A stretch of 64,000 nt of DNA from Halosegnis longus. Lineage in GTDB: Archaea > Halobacteriota > Halobacteria > Halobacteriales > Haloarculaceae. Every line of letters starts with the position of its first letter. The stretch's first letter is position 1. The translations under genes and the position numbers were made by a program. Positions 34,094 through 41,226 of the stretch are shown piece after piece. The stretch spans positions 806,001 to 870,000 of the forward strand of contig NZ_QKNW01000001.1 of NCBI RefSeq assembly GCF_009663395.1, given 5' to 3'. Under the pieces are notes generated by a model that ran no database searches, had not been told where the DNA came from, and saw only the letters and a list, made by a program, of their open reading frames with translations.

Positions 34094-34983
34094 TAGATGC
34101 GGACGCGGTCGTGCTCGATATCGACGGTGTGCTCGTCGACGTGGCTGACTCCTACCGGCGCGCAATCGTCGAGTCCGTCGAGCGAGTGTACGGGGACACC
34201 ATCGGCCGCGACGCCATCCAGCCGTTCAAAGACGCCGGCGGCTTCAACAACGACTGGGAGCTGACCTACGCGGTCGCGCTGTACGTGTTGGCGCGCGACG
34301 CCGGCTTCCCGCTCTCGGTGGAGACGTTCACCGAAAAAATCGCCGCCTCCGGCGGCGGGCTTGCCGGCGCGGAGACCGTCGTCGCCGACCACCTCGACCC
34401 CCACTCGCGAGAGGCGGTGTACGCCGACTGGGACCGCGACCGCCTCCGCGACGTGTTCCAGGAGCTGTATCTCGGGAGCGACCGCTATCGCGAGCTCGAA
34501 GGCGGCGACCCGACGCTCGACACGCCGGGGTACATCCACGACGAGCCGACCATCCTCACCGCCGAGACGCGCGCGGCCCTGACCGACGCGTACGACGTGG
34601 GCGTCGTTACCGGACGGCCGGCCGCGGAGGCCGACATCGCACTCGACCGCGTCGGCCTCGACCTCCCCGACGAACACCGGTTCACGATGGACGACCCCGC
34701 GCCGGGCAAGCCCGACCCGACCGCGCTCACCACGTTGGCGGAGCGGTTCGACGCCGAGACGATCGTCTTCGTCGGCGACACCCTCGACGATATCGAGACG
34801 GCCACGAGCGCCGACGCGACCGACGACCGCACCTACCACGGTATCGGCGTGTTGACCGGCGGGCTCACGGGCGAGTCGGGCCGCGAGAAGTACGAACGGG
34901 CCGGGGCGAGTGCCGTCATCGACTCCGTGAACGACCTCCCCGGGGCGCTTTCGGGCGAGGTCAGCCGGTCTCACAACGCTTAG
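34090..34983 (+). CDS. HAD-superfamily hydrolase (TIGR01548 type)
   Basis: A 297-residue HAD phosphatase-like protein. Motif I is [17 protein letters not shown] near residue 8 (nucleophile and acid Asp), motif II is the Thr in [15 protein letters not shown] near 175, the Lys in [11 protein letters not shown] near 206 is motif III, and [14 protein letters not shown] near 225 is motif IV. The family is described mainly from archaea and a few bacteria with sometimes a histidine-synthesis link, but the substrate is unknown. It is translationally coupled to the UPF0146 gene. Confidence 0.88.
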   Translation: MIDADAVVLDIDGVLVDVADSYRRAIVESVERVYGDTIGRDAIQPFKDAGGFNNDWELTYAVALYVLARDAGFPLSVETFTEKIAASGGGLAGAETVVADHLDPHSREAVYADWDRDRLRDVFQELYLGSDRYRELEGGDPTLDTPGYIHDEPTILTAETRAALTDAYDVGVVTGRPAAEADIALDRVGLDLPDEHRFTMDDPAPGKPDPTALTTLAERFDAETIVFVGDTLDDIETATSADATDDRTYHGIGVLTGGLTGESGREKYERAGASAVIDSVNDLPGALSGEVSRSHNA

Positions 34984-35007
34984 GCGCGCGCCACCGTGAA
35001 TGGGGGT

Positions 35008-35673
35008 ATGCGAATCGCACTGCTCGGCGGCACCGGCGACATCGGGAAGGGACTCGCGCTCCGGTGGGGCCACGACACCGACCACGACATCATTCTCGGC
35101 TCGCGCGACCCCGAAAAGGCGCGTGCGGCCGCAGACGAGTATCAGGAGACGCTCGCGGACCACGGCGTCGAGACCAAGATCACGGGATTCGTCAACGAGA
35201 TGGCGGCCGACCGCGCCGACGTGGCCGTGCTCGCCGTCCCGGCCTACCACCTCACCGACACGGTCGAGGCGGTCGCCGACAAGCTCGACGACACGGTGCT
35301 CGTCACGCCGGCCGTCGGGATGAAGCGCGACGACGACGGCTTCCACTACAATCCGCCGCCGGCCGGCTCCGTCTCCGCGCTCGCGGCCGACGCCGCCCCC
35401 GAGGGCGTCCCCGTCGTCGGCGCGTTCCACAACCTCGCCGCGGCCGGACTCACCGACCTCGACACCGAGTTCGACTGGGACACCCCGGTCTTCGGTGACG
35501 ACGACAGCGCGAAGGCGACGGTGATGGAGCTTGCAGCCGAAATCGAGGGGCTGCGGCCGCTCGACGTGGGCGGGTTGGCGAACGCCTCGGAGGTCGAGGC
35601 GCTCACCCCGCTGCTCATCAACCTCGCGAGCGAGAACGAGGAGCTCCACGACCTCGGCGTGAAGTTCTGGTAG
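35008..35673 (+). CDS. npdG: NADPH-dependent F420 reductase
   Basis: Transfers hydride between NADP(H) and coenzyme F420. The 221-residue protein has the dinucleotide-binding start MRIALLGGTGDIGKGLALRWG, the NADP-selective loop ILGSRDPEKARAAADEY, ADVAVLAVPAYHLTDTVEAV near 75, VVGAFHNLAAAGL near 140 and the C-terminal GLANASEVEALTPLLINLA. The ATG at 35008 is set by the MRIALLGGTG start. It lies between the HAD and HPP genes. Together with cofE and the LLM oxidoreductase it shows that the cell makes and uses F420. Confidence 0.95.
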   Translation: MRIALLGGTGDIGKGLALRWGHDTDHDIILGSRDPEKARAAADEYQETLADHGVETKITGFVNEMAADRADVAVLAVPAYHLTDTVEAVADKLDDTVLVTPAVGMKRDDDGFHYNPPPAGSVSALAADAAPEGVPVVGAFHNLAAAGLTDLDTEFDWDTPVFGDDDSAKATVMELAAEIEGLRPLDVGGLANASEVEALTPLLINLASENEELHDLGVKFW

Positions 35674-35674
35674 G

Positions 35675-36172
35675 ATGGCCCGGCGACCGACCGCACGCGT
35701 CGGTGCGGGCCGGGTCGCCGCGCTGTTCGTCCCGCTTGCGGTCGTCGCGTGGCTCTCGGGACTCCCGTTCGTCTTCCCGAGTCTCGGCCCGTCGGCGTAC
35801 GTGCTCGCGGTCAGTCCCGACGCCGACACTAGTCGGCCGGCACGCGTCTTCGGCGGCCATCTCATCGGACTCGCCGCCGGACTCGCCGCCTATCACCTGC
35901 TCGCGCCGGGACTCGTGCTCACGACACAGCCGGCCGCCGGGTCGCTCGCGAGCGGGCGACTCGCCGCGAGTGCCTTCCTCGCCGTCGTCGGCACGACCGC
36001 CGGGATGGTGGCGAGCGAGTATCGTCACGCGCCGGCGTGTGCGACGACGCTCATCGTGGCGCTCGGACTCCTGACGACGGCGCGTGAGGCGGTCGTCGTC
36101 GTGCTCGCCGTCGGTGTGCTGTTGGCGACCGACGCCGGGCTCAGGCGAATCGCTCGTCGGCGACGGCGCTGA
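35675..36172 (+). CDS. HPP family membrane protein
   Basis: A 165-residue membrane protein with four to five helices. It has the HPP-family features LSGLPFVFPSLGPSAYVLAVSPDAD (residues about 27-51), FGGHLIGLAAGLAAYH near 62, and HAPACATTLIVALGLLTT near 115. HPP proteins are implicated in nitrite or other anion transport in some organisms; the role here is unproven. The ATG follows the npdG stop by 1 bp. Its last 32 bp overlap tail-to-tail with the next gene on the minus strand. Confidence 0.83.
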   Translation: MARRPTARVGAGRVAALFVPLAVVAWLSGLPFVFPSLGPSAYVLAVSPDADTSRPARVFGGHLIGLAAGLAAYHLLAPGLVLTTQPAAGSLASGRLAASAFLAVVGTTAGMVASEYRHAPACATTLIVALGLLTTAREAVVVVLAVGVLLATDAGLRRIARRRRR

Positions 36173-37043
36173 CCGGGACCCGTTCGTCGGCCAGTCCGAT
36201 ATCGACCGCGAACTCGGCGAGGTCGGCGTACATTCCGGTCGCCTGCGAGAAGTCGGCGGTGAACCGCTCGACCGTATCTCGCGCGATCGCATCGAGTAGC
36301 TCGGGGTCGTCCTCGCGCACCTCGGGATTTCGCTCGAAGAACGTCTCGATGGCGGTCTCCGGTTCGTCGCGGGTCGTCTCCACGCCGCGGCGGGTCGCCC
36401 GGAGGAATCCCTCGACGCGGTCGGGTGCGGTGTCGAGCGTTTCATCACTCGCTGTCAGGATGAGTCGGCTGAAGTCGGGAAGCCCGTAGTCGTCTAGCTC
36501 CCACAGCGCGGTGTCGAAGTCGCGGTGGCGGCTCTCCACCACCTCGAAGTTGTGGAAGGCGAGGAAGGCGATGTCGGCGTCGTCCTCGATGAGCGCGTCG
36601 GTGTGGTAGAAGCCGCGGTCCACCGGTTCGATATCGTCGGCAGAGTGGTCACCGCCGGCGTGTCGTATCATCGCCGCGACCATCCGCCGCCCCTCCGGTT
36701 CGGGTGCGCCGGGGTAGTTCAGTCGCACGCCGTCGGGGAGGTCGGCCGGCGTCTCCCACCCCCGATTCGTGGGGTACTGAATGCCGCCGGGCGTGTCGAG
36801 AAACTCCGCGATACCCTGCACCGGGACGCCGGCCGCGCGCTCGGGAATCAGGTGTATCGGCTCCGTGATGGCGAAGTCCAGTTCGCCGGCGGCCAACATC
36901 TCCAGCGTCTCGTAATGTTCCGGCGGCTCCCACACCTCCAGTTCGAGGCCTTCGTCGGCGTAGTAGCCGCGCTCGTCGGCCACGTAGAAGGGGATGTGGT
37001 CGGGGTTCAGAAACCACTCCAGTCCGAGCGTGACGCTGTCCAT
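36141..37043 (-). CDS. NMT1/THI5-like substrate-binding protein without signal peptide
   Basis: A 300-residue periplasmic-binding-fold protein of the NMT1/THI5 group: VTLGLEWFLNPDHIPFYVADERGYYADEGLELEVW at the start, LAAGELDFAITEPIHLIPERAAGVPVQGIAEFL near 50, then PGAPEPEGRRMVAAMI. Relatives bind pyrimidine precursors or sulfonates for ABC uptake. No signal peptide, lipobox or membrane anchor precedes the fold, and no permease or ATPase lies nearby. It may therefore be a cytoplasmic protein rather than a transporter component. It lacks the Cys-rich motif of yeast Thi5. Confidence in the fold is high and in the function low. Confidence 0.8.
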   Translation of the reverse strand: MDSVTLGLEWFLNPDHIPFYVADERGYYADEGLELEVWEPPEHYETLEMLAAGELDFAITEPIHLIPERAAGVPVQGIAEFLDTPGGIQYPTNRGWETPADLPDGVRLNYPGAPEPEGRRMVAAMIRHAGGDHSADDIEPVDRGFYHTDALIEDDADIAFLAFHNFEVVESRHRDFDTALWELDDYGLPDFSRLILTASDETLDTAPDRVEGFLRATRRGVETTRDEPETAIETFFERNPEVREDDPELLDAIARDTVERFTADFSQATGMYADLAEFAVDIGLADERVPVSAVADERFA

Positions 37044-37093
37044 ATGGACGCTACGGCGCAGCCCGATGTATAACTAACGAATACCACTGCGTG

Positions 37094-38086
37094 TTATCTG
37101 TCGTACGGGAGCTCGAACTCGTAGCCGACGGCCTCGACCGCGGCGTCGAGCACCTCCTCGACGCCCTCGTCGGTCTCGACGCTCATGTAGTGGTCGGCGT
37201 CCATCTCGCGGGACTCGTCGCTCTTGTTGCAGACGGTGAGGACGGGGATATCGCCGTCAGCGTCGGCAAACAGCTCCTCGATTTCATCGCGCAGTTCCAA
37301 CTGCGAGGAGAGCGGATAGCCGCAGTTGCCGCTCGCGTCGGCGATGAAGAGGACGGCGTCGGCCAGGTGGACGAGCGCGCTGACGGCCTGTGACTCGATG
37401 GCGTTGCGCTCCTCGGCTGGCCGGTCGAGCACGCCCGGCGTATCGACGAGCTGGTAGCGGATGCGGTCGCGCTCGAAGTGGCCGACCCGGAGCTGGCGGG
37501 TCGTGAACGGGTACGTCGCCACCTCGTTCGACGCGCGGGTGACGCGGTTGACGAACGACGACTTCCCGACGTTGGGGTAGCCGGCGACGACGATTGTCGG
37601 CTCGTCCGGGCGGATGTCCGGGAGCGTACGGAGTTCCTCGCGCGCGTCGGCAATCGCGAGCAGGTCGTCCTCGACGGATTCGGTCACGTCGGCGTAGCGG
37701 GCGAAGGCCTGCTTGCGGAGCTTGCGGGCGGTGTCGGGGTCGGCGTTGCGGATGCGGCCGTGGTACTCTTGTTTGATGTTCTCGACCTGTCGAGAGGCCC
37801 ACATTACCTCGTTGAGGTGTTGGCGGAGCGCGTCCACGTCGAGGTCCTCGCGCGCGACGATGGCGTCCGCGAGGTCACGGTAAAAGGGGTCCACGAGGTC
37901 GAAGTCCGGCCACGAGGTGACGACGTTGCCGAGATTGTCCGAGAGGATGTTGCCCGCGGTCTGGAGCATCGACTCCTGGGCTTCGATGCCGTGTTTGGCG
38001 TTGCCCGCGCGTGCGGCCCGGGAGAACGCCTTGTCGATGAGCTCCTCCGACCGTGGGGTGGTGGGGAGCGACTCGAAGATAGTCAT
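37094..38086 (-). CDS. NOG1-family GTPase
   Basis: A 330-residue GTPase related to eukaryotic NOG1, which acts in large-subunit ribosome assembly. The helical N-domain (residues 1 to about 155) precedes the G domain: G1 AGYPNVGKSSFVNRV near 167, G3 VDTPGVLDRPAEERNAIE near 212, G4 CNKSDESRE near 285. The C-terminal extensions of eukaryotic NOG1 are absent, as usual in archaea. The ATG gives MTIFESLPTTPRSEELIDKAFSRA, a typical start. It stands alone, diverging from the ASCH gene. Confidence 0.94.
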   Translation of the reverse strand: MTIFESLPTTPRSEELIDKAFSRAARAGNAKHGIEAQESMLQTAGNILSDNLGNVVTSWPDFDLVDPFYRDLADAIVAREDLDVDALRQHLNEVMWASRQVENIKQEYHGRIRNADPDTARKLRKQAFARYADVTESVEDDLLAIADAREELRTLPDIRPDEPTIVVAGYPNVGKSSFVNRVTRASNEVATYPFTTRQLRVGHFERDRIRYQLVDTPGVLDRPAEERNAIESQAVSALVHLADAVLFIADASGNCGYPLSSQLELRDEIEELFADADGDIPVLTVCNKSDESREMDADHYMSVETDEGVEEVLDAAVEAVGYEFELPYDR

Positions 38087-38202
38087 TACCCACTCTTCCC
38101 TATCGACGCGTAAAACACGTTCGTTGGGGCCTCAGCCCGTGTGTGTCGCGTTCACAGCGCGAGCGTGGCGAGGTTTTTGTTCCGGGCGACCCAACGACGG
38201 GT

Positions 38203-38526
38203 ATGGCAGAAATCGACGCCGGCGACCTGCTTCCGAACGAGCGCGTGATGGATGCGGTCGCGGACGGCGAAATCACGCAGTTGACCCGCGGGGCCGGGAC
38301 CCGCTACGCCGACGAAGGAGACAGCTTCGTCGTGGACGGCGACAGCTTCACCGTCGTCGAAATCGAGGAGCGCAAGCTCGGCGACATGACCGACGGCGAC
38401 GCCGAGCGCGAGGGATCGCCGTCGCTGTCGGCGTACAAGTCGCGGATGAAACGCGCCCATCCCGGCGGCTTCGAGTGGGACGACGACGCGGACGTGCTCA
38501 CCTACCGGTTCGAGCGGGCGGAGTAG
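38203..38526 (+). CDS. ASCH-domain protein
   Basis: A 107-residue single-domain ASCH protein, a PUA-like fold predicted to bind RNA and in some bacteria to hydrolyse modified nucleosides. Visible features are LLPNERVMDAVADGEITQLTRGAGTRYADEGDSF, VVDGDSFTVVEIEERKLGDMTDGDAEREG near 50-80, and YKSRMKRAHPGGFEWDDDADVLTYRFE at the end. The ATG at 38203 is preferred over an upstream frame start because the added residues are not ASCH-like. Its stop abuts that of the convergent hisE. Confidence 0.85.
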   Translation: MAEIDAGDLLPNERVMDAVADGEITQLTRGAGTRYADEGDSFVVDGDSFTVVEIEERKLGDMTDGDAEREGSPSLSAYKSRMKRAHPGGFEWDDDADVLTYRFERAE

Positions 38527-38811
38527 CTACCGCCGTTCCAGTTCCTCGAGCAGGTCGTCCAAATCGAGCTCCTGCATCGACAGCAGGACGAGCAGGTGGT
38601 AGACGAGGTCGGCAGATTCGGCCGCGAGCTCCTCGCCGTCGTCGTCCTTGGCGGCGAGAATCGTCTCCGTCGTCTCCTCGCCCAACTTTTCCAGGACGTA
38701 GTTCTTCCCCTTCTCGTGTGTGAACAGCCGGGTCGTGTAGGAGTCCTCTGGCAGTTCTGCTTTGCGCGATTCGATGAGGTCAAACAGCTCGCGGAGGGTG
38801 TCGTCGGTCAT
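38527..38811 (-). CDS. hisE: Phosphoribosyl-ATP pyrophosphatase
   Basis: Hydrolyses phosphoribosyl-ATP to phosphoribosyl-AMP and pyrophosphate, the second step of histidine synthesis. The 94-residue all-helical MazG-like protein shows YTTRLFTHEKGKNYVLEKLGEETTETILAAKDDDGEEL and AAESADLVYHLLVLLSMQELDLDDLLEELERR, with the Glu/Asp metal ligands in both helices. The hisI activity must be encoded elsewhere. It overlaps the upstream DUF151 gene by 4 bp, so the two are coupled. Confidence 0.95.
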   Translation of the reverse strand: MTDDTLRELFDLIESRKAELPEDSYTTRLFTHEKGKNYVLEKLGEETTETILAAKDDDGEELAAESADLVYHLLVLLSMQELDLDDLLEELERR

Positions 38812-39251
38812 TCGGTGACCTCACGAATGTCCCGCAGGTCGGTGAACGCATCGGTCCCGCGCTTGCCGGCGTCGAAGACGGCGTCGGCGACGGTGATTGG
38901 TGCGCCGGTCCGGGCCGCGAGCGCGAGCGAGTCGGAGGGGCGCGCGTCGAGCGTCACCGAGCCGCGGGGGGTCGCCAACCGGAGTTCGGCGATGTAGGTT
39001 CCGTCTTCGAGTCCCGTTATCTCGACGGCGTCGACGCGACCGCCGAGTTCCTCGACGGCGTCCAGCAGGAGGTCGTGAGTGAACGGTCGGGGGGTGTCCT
39101 CGGCGTCGAGGCCCCGACGAATCGCCAGCGCCTCCTCGAAGCCGACGAAGATGGGGAGCACGTCGGTCGTCTCGGCGACGCCGACGAGGACGACCGGCAC
39201 CTGCCCGGAGGGCGTGTCCGCGACGTGTACGCCGTCGATAGCTGCGTCCAT
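38808..39251 (-). CDS. Bifunctional nuclease family protein (DUF151)
   Basis: A 147-residue DUF151 protein. Conserved features: VVLVGVAETTDVLPIFVGFEEALAIRRGLDAEDTPRPFTHDLLLDAVEELGGRVDAVEI and LDARPSDSLALAARTGAPITVADAVFDAG, the typical family end-motif with RPSDSLALA. The name comes from a plant relative with DNase and RNase activity; archaeal function is untested. Being coupled to hisE by a 4-bp overlap is a notable but unexplained context. The ATG at 39251 gives an acidic family-like start. Confidence 0.9.
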   Translation of the reverse strand: MDAAIDGVHVADTPSGQVPVVLVGVAETTDVLPIFVGFEEALAIRRGLDAEDTPRPFTHDLLLDAVEELGGRVDAVEITGLEDGTYIAELRLATPRGSVTLDARPSDSLALAARTGAPITVADAVFDAGKRGTDAFTDLRDIREVTE

Positions 39252-39281
39252 ACCCGAGAAAGGAGCGCTGGCGGGAAGTGG

Positions 39282-39869
39282 TTACCCCTCGGTGAAGAAG
39301 GCGACTTCGTGGATGCGGGCGTCATCGGTGAGTTCCGGGTGGAACGCCGTCGCGACAATCGGCCCGTCTCGGACGGCGACGATGCGGTCGTCCCACTCAG
39401 CGAGCACCGACACGTCGGAACCGACGGAGTCGATTGCCGGCGCGCGGATGAAGACGGCCGGAAACGGGGAGTCGAGCCCCGTCACGTCGAGCGGGGTCTG
39501 GAAGGAGTCGGCCTGCCGGCCGAAGGCGTTGCGGTTGACGGTCACGTCGAGCAGGCCGAGGGTGGCGACGCGGTCGTCCTTCGCGTCGGCCGCGAGGACG
39601 ATAAGCCCGGCACACGTCGCGAGCACCGGTTTGTCGGCGGCGACGTGGTCGCGAATCTCGTCGTCGATACCTTCCTCGGCGAGGAGCGTGGAGATGGTCG
39701 TCGACTCGCCGCCCGGAATCAACAGGAGGTCACAGTCGGGGACGATACCGGCCTCCCGAATCGTCACCACCTCGACGGCGCGGTCGTGGCGGGCGGCGGC
39801 CTGCTCGATGGCGGCGGCGTGTTCCGACACGTCGCCTTGGACGGCGATAACGCCGGCTGTGAGGGTCAT
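39282..39869 (-). CDS. pdxT: Pyridoxal 5-phosphate synthase glutaminase subunit
   Basis: Hydrolyses glutamine and feeds ammonia to PdxS for vitamin B6 synthesis. The 195-residue class I glutamine amidotransferase has the oxyanion motif LLLIPGGESTTISTLL near residue 45, the nucleophile Cys in LATCAGLIVLA near 85, and the His-Glu pair in ATAFHPELTDD near 172. Start is MTLTAGVIAVQGDVSEHA, canonical for PdxT. pdxS is not in this window, so the two subunits are encoded apart. Confidence 0.96.
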   Translation of the reverse strand: MTLTAGVIAVQGDVSEHAAAIEQAAARHDRAVEVVTIREAGIVPDCDLLLIPGGESTTISTLLAEEGIDDEIRDHVAADKPVLATCAGLIVLAADAKDDRVATLGLLDVTVNRNAFGRQADSFQTPLDVTGLDSPFPAVFIRAPAIDSVGSDVSVLAEWDDRIVAVRDGPIVATAFHPELTDDARIHEVAFFTEG

Positions 39870-39909
39870 GTCGGTGGTAGGAACGACGGCGAGAAAAGCG
39901 CGCGGGTCG

Positions 39910-40071
39910 TTACGCGAGCGCGTTCAGGACGATGACGAGGACCCCGAAGAGGAGCCCGAACATGACGACCGTCTGGGGGGCAATCGTCGGCGTGTTGCGG
40001 TCTTCGCTGTCGAAGTACCGGACGAGTCCCGCAGACGACATCAGGCCGCCGGAGTTTTGGCCACTGCTCAT
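39910..40071 (-). CDS. secG: Sec61 beta-type preprotein translocase subunit
   Basis: The small accessory subunit of the SecYE-beta protein-conducting channel. Only 53 residues, hence easily missed: a polar N-terminus ([24 protein letters not shown]), the conserved [10 protein letters not shown] stretch, and one C-terminal membrane helix (about residues 33-53). The pattern S/A-G-L-V/M-R-Y-F-D is diagnostic of archaeal Sec61 beta. It sits next to pdxT on the minus strand and diverges from a thioredoxin gene with a short shared promoter region. Confidence 0.93.
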   Translation of the reverse strand: MSSGQNSGGLMSSAGLVRYFDSEDRNTPTIAPQTVVMFGLLFGVLVIVLNALA

Positions 40072-40170
40072 ACGCTATACTCCGAGCGCAGGAACCTAAG
40101 CGTTGTGTCACGGGCCGACGCCGCCCGCCGCGAAAGGCTTTACATCGCGGCTCGTCTACGCCTGATAGGC

Positions 40171-40437
40171 ATGAGTGTCAATCTGAAGGACTTCTACGCG
40201 GACTGGTGTGGTCCGTGTAAGACCCAGGACCCGATTCTCGAAGAGATCTCCGAGGATTACCCGGAGGTCGGCTTCGAGAAGGTGAACGTCGACGAGGACC
40301 AGGAGACCGCAAACGAGTATCAGGTCCGTTCGCTCCCGACGCTCGTCATCGAGAACGACGACGGCATCGTCGAGCGGTTCGTCGGCGTCACCCAGCGCGA
40401 CGACATCGAGAGCGCCCTGCAGAAGGCGGGCGCGTAA
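40171..40437 (+). CDS. Thioredoxin-family protein
   Basis: An 88-residue thioredoxin, shorter than the classical 105 because the first beta strand and helix are trimmed. The active site DWCGPCK lies at residues about 11-17, followed by EDQETANEYQVRSLPTLVIENDDGIVERFVG with the cis-Pro in SLPTL. It reduces protein disulfides in the cytoplasm. The ATG follows a CTTTACAT box by about 27 nt, consistent with a leaderless transcript. The rhodanese gene follows 38 bp downstream. Confidence 0.92.
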   Translation: MSVNLKDFYADWCGPCKTQDPILEEISEDYPEVGFEKVNVDEDQETANEYQVRSLPTLVIENDDGIVERFVGVTQRDDIESALQKAGA

Positions 40438-40474
40438 CCCGGTCGCTTTTCTCTTCGCTGCGCGTACCGACGGT

Positions 40475-40834
40475 ATGGACGGCGAACTCACGCCCACAGA
40501 GCTATCTGAACTGCGCGACAGCGAGGACCCGCGCATCATCGACATCCGGTCGCCCGTCGCCTTCGACCGGAGCCACATCCCCGGCAGCGAGAACATCCCG
40601 TTCCCGGAGCTGTCGGGCCGCATCGAGGAGCTAAACGGCACCGACCGCATCGTCACCGTCTGCCCGCACGGCAAGTCCTCGGTACAGGCCGCCCGGCTCA
40701 TCGACTCCTACGAGGGAGCCACGGGCCGCGTGGAGTCGCTCGAATCCGGGCTGACCGGCTGGGAGCAGGAAGGCTACGAACTGGAGTCGTCCGGGCCGAG
40801 CGACGAGGGACCGAGCGCGGACCCGCCGTTTTAA
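40475..40834 (+). CDS. Rhodanese-domain protein
   Basis: A 119-residue single rhodanese domain, a sulfurtransferase carrying persulfide on its catalytic Cys. Features: LRDSEDPRIIDIRSPVAFDRSHIPGSENIPFPEL near residues 12-45, and the active loop VCPHGKSS near 66, where Cys is the persulfide site. A short acidic/Pro tail follows. Possible partner of the thioredoxin encoded just before it, since thioredoxins accept rhodanese persulfides; the physiological acceptor is not known. Confidence 0.93.
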   Translation: MDGELTPTELSELRDSEDPRIIDIRSPVAFDRSHIPGSENIPFPELSGRIEELNGTDRIVTVCPHGKSSVQAARLIDSYEGATGRVESLESGLTGWEQEGYELESSGPSDEGPSADPPF

Positions 40835-40882
40835 TCGGCGCCGTCGCTGGCCGAGTCGAGAAGACGAACGACGAAGAGAGTG

Positions 40883-41200
<318 letters not shown>

Positions 41201-41226
41201 CTATTAAACACTGTCGGGAGCGGGAA

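Noticed and set aside
36141..37043. Thi5-type HMP-phosphate synthase
   Set aside because: The Cys-rich motif and histidine-substrate context of the fungal enzyme are not visible, so only the fold is claimed.
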